DNA of 64,000 nucleotides from Angiostrongylus vasorum (Eukaryota > Nematoda > Chromadorea > Rhabditida > Metastrongylidae): positions 682,001 through 746,000 of the forward strand of contig JADANN010000420.1 of the NCBI GenBank assembly GCA_018806985.1, read 5' to 3'. Of this stretch, positions 12,715-24,700 are shown in pieces. The position numbers and the translations under genes were made by a program. A model generated the notes under the pieces. That model worked only from the letters and a program-made list of their open reading frames with translations, was not told where the DNA came from and made no database searches. The first letter of the stretch is position 1, and each line of letters opens with the position of its first letter.

Positions 12715-13030
12715 GCAGCAAGCTGGTAGAGCACTCAGACAGCTAGTCTGCAGCAAAACGGCGTCTGTGAGACAGCTGCTGTTTGTTGCTGGCTGTTTTC
12801 TTTTGATGCTTGTTAACGCCAGAAGCGAATTATGAAAAATTGTATGTGTTTCGAGATTAGTTAATTGGACCTCAAACTTGCTTAATCAAATTTCTATACG
12901 AAGGTACTTGGATACATGTGGCGCAGTGGTTAGAGGTGACCTACAATGCACACCGGATAGGAACGCTGGCTCGCACCTGCACACCGAGCATAACAATCTC
13001 TCCATCCTTCCGAGTATAAAACACTGAGTT
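12715..13030 (+). repeat. Two adjacent tRNA-like/SINE-like fragments
   Basis: A box A-like AGCTGGTAGAGCACTCAGAC lies at about 12732-12751. A second tRNA-like start, ACATGTGGCGCAGTGGTTAG, lies at about 12914-12935, with a SINE-like GCACACCGGA after it. Both lack the full SINE-A body, so they are old or belong to another subfamily. Confidence 0.5.
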
Positions 13031-14044
13031 GATCCTAGGCTTCCTTGAGTCACCGTGTACTCCAGTTGTGTATTTCATTACATGAAGGTGTTACGAATGG
13101 AGTTGAATACATGACCCATCGCTGAGAGATCACTTAAAATCGAGTGCTTCATCCTCTGTTCATTACATAGATAAAGTAAAAAATAAGTGAGTGGAAAATA
13201 ACTTAATACATCAGTAGTAGAGGATGATGTACCTGCAGTCGGAAGTAATGGAGTTTGCGGTACTCACAGAAGTAGGTGGAAAAAAGCCAAGTAGCAGAGC
13301 ACGAAATAATTTCACATGTAGGGGCGCTTTTAAATATTATTTGAAGTGGACAAGGATTACTGCAAGTGTTGTGGTCCTTTCTCTACCAGTAGTTTTTACA
13401 AGTATCTGCAGCATTTACTGCATGGAGACATTACGGAGGGCACTGCAACCAGTAGCAAAGCAGTTTCGTCAGCCAGCCGTCACGAAACATTTTCCAGATA
13501 GTGCAAATAAGGTAGGCAAAGAGATAAAAAAATGTTAGTGCAAATAAGGTAGGCAAAGAGATAAGAAATGTCCTATAGAAAGGATAAAGGATGAATCACT
13601 CGTTATTCACTTGTCCTTGCGGGATCGTCATTCATTTGACTCCATTCTGTAACATAGTAGAGGCGAGTGAATGCTTGTTAGCCCTACACAATGACTTATG
13701 GTACAATGTCGATGTATCAACTCAGTGTTTGTATCTTCTCTGAAACAATGATACTAGTTCGCCGACCACAGAGCTCGGGATAGCACCGGAGATCACGTGT
13801 ATTGCACAGAACCACAAACCACTACACTTCAAGTGCCCTCTTTAGCACTCAGTTTCTGCAGCTATGAACATTTGCACGTTAGACTGTTTTTATCCCAACA
13901 ACGGCAACGTGTTTTTTAACAAATTTTTGTGTTAGTTCGCCTTCAAATATTGTACTTCAAATGTCATTTAATAACAAATGAACGCAATAGTATAGAAAAT
14001 TTAGAGAAAAAAAAACAAGAAATGAGACATATGTGAGTCACACT
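13031..14044. other. Intergenic; short tandem duplication inside
   Basis: No gene recognised. At about 13500-13565 a 37-bp unit (GTGCAAATAAGGTAGGCAAA...) is present twice in tandem with one change. Confidence 0.5.
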
Positions 14045-14545
14045 GTCGTCAATATGGTAATTTTACCACAAGCCAAAAGGATCCTGAGATATGAGTAAAA
14101 CTGGGAACCTTTAGTGCGCTTCGAACACGCGAATACCCTCTCCGCGAGCTCACGTTTTATTCATCGCACCAATCTGGGCCCTTCGATTGCCTTTCTGTCA
14201 GAAAGTCTTCTAAGCTAACGGTGCTATCTGTAATCACCCGTGAACAGGAATGATCTAGGAACCACAAATCGGTATAGAACTCCAGTTAAGCTGGAACTGC
14301 TGTCAAAATCACAATGCCCTAACTTTTTATTTCCAGATCGTTCTCATTGATGGGTGATCGTTGGTAGGACCGTCAAGATGAAAAACTGGCTGAGAGAATG
14401 ACAAAGCAAGGATCGCGGTTCGTGAAGTGTATAACACGTGGGTCCCCAGAAAACGTAATCGCGGGTTCGAAACGCATATGAGGTTTCGAGTTTTGCTCAT
14501 ATCTAAGCGTCCCTGTGGTTGTATTTCACATAATACCCTGCTATG
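14045..14545. mobile_element. Foldback element, family D, about 0.5 kb
   Basis: The two ends are imperfect inverted copies of about 130-150 bp. The left arm, from about 14060 (GAGATATGAGTAAAACTGGG, CTTCGAACACGCG, TCACGTTTTATTCATCGCAC), matches the reverse complement of the right arm ending about 14535. The centre (about 14215-14350) carries TAATCACCC and, inverted, GGGTGATCG. No ORF is present. The same family occurs at 55640, 55935 and 61445. It looks like a non-autonomous DNA-type foldback element. Confidence 0.7.
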
Positions 14546-16098
14546 AAGAAAGATGGGCAGTAATTAGAAGTCAAAACATGATAACGTTATCATTTAACGA
14601 CTAAAATAGATGGCATTAGGAGAGGGCTTTCTAATTAGCTCCTGAGAATAGAGAAACATTATTTTTTTCAAAATAATATCTCTAATTTTGTGAAACATTC
14701 GCGGATAACCATTCCATTAAAATTATAAAGCTAAGTATTCAGAGCTGAGTTTATCTATATAGATAGATTAACAGGTTAAATAAAAGGTGTTCTAGTTAAC
14801 CATTGGACAACCGCGGTCATTCGTCTCAATATGTACGCTGCTGTACGTTTCGGGACCGTACATCGTGATTTCAATGCGCACCTCAATCGTGTTTTCAAAG
14901 ACAATCGGCCCAAAACCACCACGACACGCGGACATGGTCGTGGTTATGAAGACGTTAAACATAAATTTACAAAAGGTTGCACAGTTTATAGTCAATAGAT
15001 AATACTGAGCTAAAATTTGTCAAGTGCATATTGCTGCACTCGGTCGTCTGTTATTCATGAAAGTGAGTGGGTTCGTGGATGAGTTCGCCTGCAGCATGAG
15101 AATCTATTGTCTTCACTCCTCATTGATAAACTGTGTGCTGATCGAGTATAGTCTTCCATAGAATACTGACGTAACCCTATTAGGGGCTTCCGAAGTCACC
15201 AAAGGCCAAATTGCTTGCCTTTCGCGTATCGGAAGGAACTAATTATGTCTGGCGAGGATCTTTTTTTCGTAAGGACAGCCTTTGTGGCTGCTGTCACTGT
15301 TACTGGTGACTTGTATGTTTTCGAAGACCTCTAAATTCGACACAGATTTTTTAAGTAATTAAACACAATCCAATAACAGACACTACTACGGCGTGCTGTA
15401 CTACTGTATCATTTAGTTTTGTTTCACCAATTAGCTAAAAATTCGTCAGCTTTTACTGCTAAGAATACATAGTTGACTGAAACAATTTTCTAAACAGAAA
15501 ACCCCCTTTTGGCTGGGGCACTAAAAAATGATGTGCATTAATGAATGAAATAACTGCGATTTGTACGCCACAACACGCGTGGCGAAAATTGGTGCAGTTT
15601 TCGTGGGCGCCGTTAGTGTCGGACAACTCACGGGTTCGATCTCTGAGCAAGGAAGATACTAATGAAGCCAATCCTTTACTGACAATGTCCGTGTTGACAG
15701 AATGATAGGGCGGAGCTCAAGAGACAATTTTGGTTCTAGATCGGTTAAGCGATTTACTTCATTTGAATACTACACAGGCGAGTTGTCTTTTTAAGAAAGT
15801 GGAAGTAGAAGATTTTCTAACACTGTTTTACAATACTCTGGGGCAGTTCTTCTAAAAATTACTGACTCTTTCACTTCTATTGGCCATTGGGAATCATAAA
15901 ACTGCGTTCTTAAATTTCTAGAGTACGAAATACGTTTGTACGAGGAAAGTTGTAAATCATACTAGACTTCGCTGAACTCAGAGCCGGTTCGCAGAGACAT
16001 GAAGGTGATTAAATTAATGGTTGAATTTTTATATATTTTGCACTATTAAAAATGTTTATTTAGAACGATAATGAATATTAATTCGTAGTAATCACATG
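14546..16098. other. Intergenic, no gene recognised
   Basis: No supported exon or element. A box B-like ACGGGTTCGATCTCTGAG at about 15628-15645 hints at another decayed tRNA-derived copy. Confidence 0.35.
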
Positions 16099-16470
16099 GG
16101 AAGGATAGCACAGCGGTAGTGATATCCGTCATCAGGAGACATGATGCTAGTTCGATTGCGCTCCGAGCCAACCAAACCTCTCATCCCTCGAGGGTCAGGA
16201 AGTGGTACCGGACTTGTCTGGGGAAAAAGGCACTCTCTTCAGTCCAATTGGAAACGCTCCAACCCGGCTATCTCAGGACTCCAGGGACAATTGCTCGACC
16301 AGCCTTCTACAACATTCAAGATGAAGTGGAAATCTTCAAGCAGCAACCGAAGCCACACGTAAAAATTTGGAAGACCTTCGCGGACGATGGATGCCAGGAA
16401 ACGAGATCGGATGTGAAAAGTGCTGGGACCCGCACAGTACAGTGAATACGGATCAAGTAAAAAAAATACA
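16099..16470 (+). mobile_element. SINE-B: tRNA-headed SINE with RTE-like 3' tail
   Basis: Starts with box A-like GGATAGCACAGCGGTAG and box B-like GCTAGTTCGATTGCGC about 40 bp on. The body runs through CTCATCCCTCGAGGGTC and GGCTATCTCAGGACTCCAGG. The 3' ~80 bp (about 16385-16455) read GAAAAGTGCTGGGACCCGCA then CAGTGAATACGG, resembling the 3' end of RTE-b (49795-49880), before an A-rich tail. A further partial tail copy lies at about 16500-16570. Confidence 0.72.
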
Positions 16471-17663
16471 AAAAATAATCACATGAGTTCGATTAAATCT
16501 AGCATCGAATGCGAGAAGTGCTAGGAAACGTACGGAGGATCTAAAGGAAGCGTCGTGTAAGAAATCAAGCATCAAAAAATAATCTTCTTCTGAACCATAA
16601 GAGCCCGATAAAGCCTTCGCATATTGAAGACTATGATAACGGCTAAGCATAGCTATCCCAAGATTACAGGAAAGCAAGCTTAACCAGCATACAACAAGCT
16701 TAGATAAAGGACATCACTACATATGAAAGGCAACGGTACTCTCATGATACGCTATTGAAACTGCTGGCGACGAGGGAACGGCGGCCAATCCAAGGTCACT
16801 ACTCCCTTCAGATTATGTTTTTCACGTTTTTTTACATGCCGCAGAACAAATGAAATTGGATGTCTGAGCACAAAATGGCTGTTAATTGCCAGATGAAACA
16901 CTACATCTTTGTCGTTAAATAACTTTGTTGGCGTTGTCATCGTCGGGTCACTGCACTAATTCATTTGTCATCTGCTCAACTTCCATCATATTCTGCCTAC
17001 CAGCTTTGCTGTCCGACGTCATTCATTTCCTTATTGGTACACTGCCACTAATTACTACTCACAATATCAGCAGCTGATGATAGGAAAAACAATGTTTTAT
17101 GGAAATCTTGAGGAAATCATCGATAACGAGGGATAGAATAAATTTATTACGGTTGACCCTATGAATAGGAGGCGTCCAAGAATTAAAAGCAGAGAGTCGT
17201 AACATTTGAATCAGGACGCCTGCATTAGAAACAAGTTCCTTTTTCCCACAGAAATTCCTTGTTCAAGAAGAAAGACCGATTAGCCATAGACGTAGCGGTT
17301 TTTGGGCGGTACGACTCATAATACTCGTACGACTGCTTATATCCTCATCAGCAGAAGACTTATTCTGATTTATGTCGTCGTTGTTCCATCTTCTGCACTG
17401 GAACAAATGAGTCGTACTATTTATCTGACTGAGAACCATAAGCTTTTGTTAAAAACTATCAGCGTAACGGCGACAGCCACCCACACTGGAGAATTAAGAC
17501 GACATCGTTCGACGAAATTGAAAAGAGAAACCAAAAGGAAAACTAGTACAGGAATCTTTTTGAGGGTTCTAAAAACTTTTCCTTTTTACGGAGTAAATTT
17601 TTGTATCTTTGAACATAAATGTATAGGATTTGTTACGTATTTATTTGTTTCATTTACTTATTA
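16471..17663. other. Intergenic, no gene recognised
   Basis: Apart from a partial SINE-B tail near 16500-16570, nothing supported. A plus-strand frame 17302-17664 (120 codons) has no recognisable domain or exon signals. Confidence 0.35.
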
Positions 17664-18010
17664 AAGGTGGCGAATAGCGCAGTAATAACGATGCCGAATG
17701 GCACGTGCACGGCGCAAGCTTGACCCATCATCGTAGGTTCACCAGGCCTTTCATCTCTCCGGGGTCGGGGAAATCTTTAAAAATCCAAGTTGGAAAGAAC
17801 AAATCCTGTTATCTCAGGGCTTGAAAAGGAATCGACTCGACCAATGTCTAACGACATTCATGATGAAATGAAAATCCTCCAGCAACAGTAGAAGCTACGC
17901 GCGAAATTGAAAGACCCTTGTGAATAATAAATCCGAGGAAACAAATTGAATTGCAAGTAGTGCCTGGATACGCATAGCAGATGTGAAAGACGAGTTGTGT
18001 AAGAAATTTG
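17664..18010 (+). mobile_element. SINE-B copy, diverged
   Basis: GGTGGCGAATAGCGCAGTAA at the start, TTTCATCTCTCCGGGGTCGG in the body, and CTCGACCAATGTCTAACGAC then GAAATGAAAATCCTCCAGCA match the SINE-B copies at 16099 and 51628. The tail is truncated. Confidence 0.65.
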
Positions 18011-18124
18011 TTGGGTTTTGTCCGCTCACAGCAATTTTACGGAGAAAATTCGAAAATCCGTTGAGCGGATCGTAAAACGCGGCCTCAGGAAGGTATAGAA
18101 ACAACTTTTATGAAGTTCAAAGGA

Positions 18125-18680
18125 GTTAAGTTAGGGTAAATAATGTGCCAGAAAAGGCAAAGGTAACCCTGTCAGCACATATTGCTCTCCTTAATGAAGT
18201 GCGCTCCTTAACAGAATTAGGCACAAGTTTCTCACCATCTGAACGCACTATTAAGCTAACCATGCGTAGGGTCGCATTAAGTTTACATGAACGTCAAGAC
18301 ATATTTCATAGTAAGGCAATACTTGGAACACTAAATCAGAATGCACAGCAAGAAGTAGCGGCACTACCGCTACCGTTGTTTCCCGAAACGTTCTATAGAC
18401 AACAAGTTGCCACAATAAAGTCGATAGCAAATTTCGGACATTTTCGGATAAAACTTTAAATTTCTTGATCATTGCAGCGCAAAGACGTTTTTGCTCCAGA
18501 CTCACGTAAACGCGAAAACTTGACTGGCAGGGGTTCGAGAGTCGATAAAGCTAAAAGCCATAAGAGTACCCGCTAGCAATAAGGGTAAAGAGTTTGTAGC
18601 AACTCTTCATGAATTAAGTGTTGAAATAACGGCGAAAGATTTTGAAGGTGTTTCCCTTCATCGCTATAGTAACTGGTCCC
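18125..18680 (+). mobile_element. Penelope-like element, N-terminal coding fragment
   Basis: The plus-strand frame 18145-18459 contains EVAALPLPLFPETFYRQQ, matching GALPPPPFPRLFFRQQ at the start of the PLE ORF near 52970. It continues out of frame with GKEFVATLHELSVEI and KDFEGVSLH, matching GGEFVVIPRQLDVDI and KHFEDVTLY of that PLE. The fragment stops before the reverse transcriptase domain. Confidence 0.75.
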
Positions 18681-18747
18681 CGAATAGTTCCTATTTCCTA
18701 TATCGTCGCATGTTTCCTATATTAATTGTTTAGTGGTAATTATTCTA

Positions 18748-19128
18748 CCCTCCCAACGGTTTACCGCCTCATGTGGATGGGACGTGTCCTTGGGTGTCGA
18801 GTTGCGATGTACAATGGGGCAGATGTATTCGTCCTCCCGGCAGGGTCTCCCAAGCTGGAAGGAGTCCGGCGTTTCCCTCAGGAAGCCTAGCTAAGAGTAA
18901 ACCGATACCATGATCCTCCATCGTCCTGGTATCAAAGTCGCATGGTGACAAATCTCCCTCTGATCCACAAGGGCCGCGACTGCCTGTGATGGTGATGACC
19001 TGGGGCAGACTTTGGCAAGGCAGACCTCGGGATTCCAAAGAATCACAATGGCTTAACCAGCAGGTCTCCGAAAAGTGGTGATTACGCTGGGGGCTCGCAC
19101 AACCAGTGAGGACGGGCCGTTTAATGCA
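18748..19128 (+). mobile_element. Miniature RTE (family C)
   Basis: Begins CCCTCCCAACGGTTTACCGC and ends GAGGACGGGCCGTTTAATG, matching the 387-bp copy at 6866 along its whole length. No clear target duplication was found. Confidence 0.85.
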
Positions 19129-20454
19129 CATTCTGCAAATCGTTTCTTAACGACTATCTCATGCATCCACCTCGAAGATGGCCGGAGAGCAATTCTGTAA
19201 CTTGTTCTTAACTTTTTCTTTCACTTTTCTTTTCAGTCAGACAGCTCGGATACTGAAGAAGCAACTGCCAGTTGCAGGCACTCTTCAACATCTGCCGTTT
19301 CAATCTGCTTTTTGTATAAGCTACCGCATCGCTATCACATGTATCTTGTGTTAAAGCTTTTGCGCAGCTTTCACCAACATTCTGTGCAACGCTACCAGAT
19401 TATACTAACTGATAAGCATTCTATTATCTCCCTTTGAGCACTTTATCAAGTTTCTTTTGTCAAACCCCGCCCATTGCAGAAGGAGCATAAGGGGCATTAT
19501 TAGTCATCCAGTTAGGGTTTTTCACAGTGCTTTGCTCGTGCTTCACTCAACTGCGCTTAGTCCATTAGGTCAACTAGATATTGTCAGATTTTTTAATAAT
19601 GTATTGCTATTGTTGTCATAACCGGTTAAAACCGAAAGTTGAGATTATGCTCTTTGACAACAACAAAAAAGTCCCGCGTAGCAAACTCGTGCAAAGTCGA
19701 GCATTCTACTTCAAGCTAGTAATTATTGTGCCGAAGACTGACCCTTAGACCTATTATCTATAGTACCAACTAATACAATCGCCACCATCTGAACATGGAA
19801 TTCAAAAGTCAATCCCGAAAACCGCACACAGAACCGCTAGGTTAAACTTCTCATCTGGAACCCTGAACAAGAATAAACATATGCCATGTCAGCTACTAAT
19901 GGTAGGATTCTGGTTCCACATCCTATAATAAAGCAGCTCATATGAAGAGTGAAGTGCGCTACGCATTTCTTGATTGAACACAACTCAGTGACAGAATCTG
20001 ACACAGGACAAGAGAAAGCAAGCAGAGATTTTATTGGGGCCCACTTCTACTGCTTGATAATTAAAGGAATTAGAGGCGAATTTTTTTGGGAGGGAAAACT
20101 TCACAATGTTTTTGGTGACAACTCGTCATCTAACTCTGATTTTTGGTGGCATTTATACGGATTTTAGAGTGGAAATTCTAAAAGTTCAGCGATCGCAGAC
20201 GATAACGTCGAAACTTTAACCTTCAGAAACAACAAGGAATAAATCATCAGCACAATAACACGTGTGAGTTACTGGGTGAAAAAATTATCGCTTCGTGATC
20301 ATTACCCAGTTGAGCTAGTGTCTTTCACGCGCATGCTTGGTAACGAACATAGTTACGAAGTTCATAACTCAAGTCGACCACTGTGTCATGCTTCGTCCCC
20401 TCATGAACCCTACAAGCTTTAAGCCTCTTCACCTCATAAAGGTAAAGTTCTAGA
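19129..20454. other. Intergenic, no gene recognised
   Basis: No supported gene. Near 19250-19295 a CTGAAGA followed by a 6-bp inverted pair (GCAACT/AGTTGC) resembles a hammerhead half, but the second core strand is absent. Confidence 0.35.
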
Positions 20455-20722
20455 TAAAGCTCATATCGCTGATCGATCCTTGAAAGATGTACCGTGCATT
20501 CGACTTCATCGAGTATCATTAAAGCTGCCTGAATGCATACCTGGTCTTTACAATGACTCGTGGTCGCCTACCGATGTATCGAGCCAGTGCTGCAACCGTC
20601 CCAGACAGGTCTGGTATCAATTTTTCTAGCCCGGTTGAATGAAACGCTTGGTGAGTCTGAAACGCGGAATCAACCCATTTGCATTGGAGGGGCACCTCTG
20701 AGCACCACGCCACACGCACTTT
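20455..20722 (-). mobile_element. SINE-A copy
   Basis: Full-length but diverged minus-strand copy of the family best seen at 61007-61283. Its head (complement of CGCCACACGCAC at 20711-20722) lies at the right and the AATGATACTCGATGAAGTCG-like segment at the left. Confidence 0.75.
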
Positions 20723-21078
20723 ACCTTACAACCAGTAAAATTTAGGGACCAATCAACTAGTGTTATACAATGTTTTAGAATAATTCATTGGAGGATACAC
20801 ATTTCTCACAAACGAAAACTGATATATAGCATTGATATAAATATGGAGACTTCGAAAAAATAGAGTAACGCGGAGATTGAGCTAATTTAGTTGCAATTTC
20901 TAGGCTATTTTAAAACTTTCATACAAACCGTTAAATGTTTGAATAATGCTCTAAGCATAAACAACCATAACAATGCACATTAAACATTCCAAGTTCTCAA
21001 AATTGGTATATACCTATGTCTTATTGCTATGCCGCTCTTAAATGTGTTAACATTTAAAGTACCAAATTTGCATAAAAA

Positions 21079-21696
21079 TTGACATATTAGAAGGATAAGG
21101 ATCTCCAGCCTGTACGACGCTCTGCTCCTGCACTGGTCGTCATGCGGAGAGAGGTGGAGAAGCTAGCCACATCGGGCTCAAAATCCCCTGAACGCATGGG
21201 GACATCGCCCCCTTCTATCGCCTCGAGCGTCGAATGCACTACGGTTGCTTGACATTACAATGTGAATATACCACAGGGAACAGAATAGCTAGCCGAGTCA
21301 CTACTCTCTCTCCACTCGTGGTCGCCAGCAAATCTCCTAGCACGGTCCAGTCTGCTGACCCAGCTCAACGGACGTGATGTACCCGCTGAATGGTGATTGA
21401 GAGGTCGTTCGTGAAAACACGGATCTGTGGGAACTAATAGGTAGACTGGCTGGCAAACACGAGTGGAGAGAAAGTAGTGACTCAGCCAGCTACTCCGTTC
21501 CCCGTGGTACACTCACACTGCAATGTCAAGCAACCGTAGTAACTCGACGCTCGAGGCGATAGAAGGGACCATGTCTCCATGCGTTCAGAGGTTTTTAATC
21601 CCAGTATGACCAGAATCTTCACCTCTCGCCGCATGCTGACCAGTACAGGAGCAGAGGTTAGTACGGGCCGGAGATCCTTATCGTTGACATATTAGA
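21079..21696. mobile_element. Foldback element with ~245-bp inverted arms and 13-bp target duplication
   Basis: Arms from about 21092 to 21340 and from about 21430 to 21683 are inverted copies; shared stretches include CTTCTATCGCCTCGAGCGTC and CTACGGTTGCTTGACATT. The element is bounded by an exact 13-base direct repeat, TTGACATATTAGA (21079-21091 and 21684-21696). No transposase ORF is present. A target duplication this long is unusual for a DNA element. Confidence 0.85.
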
Positions 21697-21760
21697 TGTT
21701 ACGAAACAACAAACTCAAATGAAAAAATAGCAATATCTCCTGAGAAATAAAGAATTGATT

Positions 21761-24700
21761 TCAAAAAATGAAAACTGTTAGAGAAGATCCAGTTATCATA
21801 CAACCGTAAACTCTACAATCAAATACTATGAAGCTCCACTTTGTGTAACGATGCGATGAATTTGAAATTATGGCCAAGTTACTACGGTTGCATAACATCA
21901 GCAGTGTCAAATCTAATAAAAATAGACAGGCATTCAGCAACATCTGTCCATAAGCAACAACCATAACAGATAAAGCTCTCTGATCTGCATCTAAGATGCA
22001 AAAAATTAGATGACCTTTCACATCAACCTATACAATCTTCTTTTCGAGCCATGCAGTTAGTTTTCGACACCGCGTTCATTCATAATATCAAGCAAAACAT
22101 CACTGTCAATTGATCCGGCCTCAGAAGTAGCTTAAAATAAAGATGGTCGTTTATTGCAGAAACTACCTCAATCGTCAAAGAAAAAAAACTCGAATGTATC
22201 CTTTCAGCTCTGAACTATCAAAAGATATTTTTCAGTTATATCGAACTCACTTTTACCTCCAAAGCGGTAGAGTACCATCCGCCAGTTTGCACGATCACAT
22301 GCCATTAGGAACCCAGAAGAAGAAACACCGAAAGACGAGCAGTACGGAAAACTAGCACCATGGGCAAGTCGTGCACACTTTAGAAGCTGACCAGACGACG
22401 TAAACAACTATGAAGATTGAAGCTATAGAAAGTCTCAAAACTTATCTGGCCTGAAAATCCAGAACGAAGCAAACGATTTGGACTCCTATGTATCACATGT
22501 CTTTGAATGTTGGAATATTTCTGGAACTTAATAAACAGAAATACCTTTAACGTACGAGCTTTGGCATCGGCAATGAGCAGGTGACCGGAACCATCGCAAC
22601 GAATTCCGCTCATGAACATAAACCTGAGTAAAAAATTTTTATGCAAAGAAAGCATCTTCGAACACCATATCTTATTCCATCGTCATCTTTCGTATTCCAC
22701 GTGATTTACCGCTCATGTGCACTGGTGCCATTATTCACAGGCAACAGCTGCTTATACCGACTGTAAACCTTCTCAAGACGATTTTCAGTAAATTCCATGC
22801 AAGTCAACGTGTTCGCGCCTATAAACAACGGACCTTTTCAGAATACAGAAAGTATCTGAATAACACCCACCCCATTACTAAAAATATTTCCATTTTATAA
22901 AACCTTACGAAGATCTGTGAAGAATATTTGATTTCCAACGCTGTCTGCAAAACATGGTTGGCGATTGACCGCAAATGGCACATTGTCTGGATAAGGATAA
23001 GGAAAACTCGTTATCACCTAAAAACAAATGTTGAACGATTCCTATTCAAAATTATACTAGGTTCTCTAGAAATTTATGTTGGATTCCAACCTGTATTTCC
23101 AAAGCGACATATTTCAGCTAACAATGAACTTCATTAAGCCAAATAGCAACCACTAAATCTATATATTCTTGCCGACGAGAAACAAAATTTTTTATAAAAA
23201 CTGCAGAAAAATCTGAACTTCTGGAAATAATGAATTCGTTGAAGGCAATTTAGCCCATTGCTTGGTTTTTGAAGCATTTCTCGTAGAGAAAGTTGTAACG
23301 ATACTGAAAGAAGCAGCAGTCGGTAGGCGAGAGGCCTAGAGAATATGGTGAATAAGAGTTTCGTGGCCTAGCTGGTTCAATCTTTTCATCGTCAGTAGTG
23401 AGACGTGTGACCATGCGTTATCGTGGAGAAGGATTACCTATTCTGTAGCCACCAGCCCATTCTGTTAATCAAAGAGAGGTGCAGTCGTTGAAATTTTTCG
23501 TGCACTTCGTCTATTTGCTTGGCATACCTCTCTGTCGTAATTGCTTAGCACCCAGACTTGGGAAACTGTGATGAATTAAACCAGCACCAAACCGCAAGAC
23601 GACTAGAATGCCTTTCTTTTGGCTCAATTTTGGTATTCGGAACGCTACGGCGATTCACCACGAACCAACCACTGGACCGATTGTTGCCGATTATCAAAGA
23701 GTATGCACTTTTCGTCAAACGTCACAACCATGTTGGGAAATGAGCCATTCTCCAGTGCGCAGAAGAAACTTCGACTACATTTCAAAACGATGCCTTCTTC
23801 GATGGTCATTGAATGAATTACTGCGGCATCCATTTCTCAAGATTTTTCGAGTTTCGAATCTTCTTTAGATAGCCCGAAATAACAGATATTTATATTGAGT
23901 TCTTCTGGTTCTCGAACATTTACGCGTTTACAGAAGCCATTTTTGCCTCCATCGCAGCCTTCAGTTCATCGTCGTCAATGGCAGAAAGATGTCCGCACGC
24001 TTCTTCAACTTCAAGGTCGAATTCATCATGAAGAAATGTTCACAATCAACATAGTGGGGTCGTTTATGATTCCATAGCCCTACATCTCATCAATGTTTTG
24101 AGCCGCTTACGCCGCATACGTCCGATTTTGAATTCATAGAAGTAGATTTTCTGAGATAACCGTTTTAACATCTGGAATTCCAATCCTCACATTTTTCCAA
24201 AACTACAATTTATATTTTAACTCAATTATAGGTGGCTAGAAGTGCATAAAAAGAGCTTTGCAATCATATATAATAATACAGCATTCCAGAAAAACTGCTG
24301 TTAAAATTTATCCAAGAAAAATGAGATCCGACACTAATTTCCAATCAACCTAACATTCTGAGTGGCAGTTAACAAAAATGGAAGAAATTGGAAAACAGTC
24401 CAGGAAACTTTTAACGTATTACGACGAGTGCATGATATCTGCGCACTCATCTGGAAGCAAACTGGCCGAATGTGTCATATATGTTTATATTTATATTTAT
24501 TTTATATGTTTATATTATCACTTTCCTTTCTGCTATGGCTATAAGGAGCGTTTTTGCTGCTTTTTTGTAATCACTCGACAACGTATCCACCACAAAATTT
24601 GTGGCAGGTGTCGGATAGGAAAGCTCTATCATGAGCATCGAAATGTTTAAAAACCATTTTTACAAGCCAGTCTAATGTCTCTTCCATGATGTATCATTTT

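Noticed and set aside
19250..19300. Hammerhead-like CTGAAGA plus 6-bp hairpin
   Set aside because: The second core strand reads AGGCACTC instead of GAAACGTC and no PLE sequence surrounds it.
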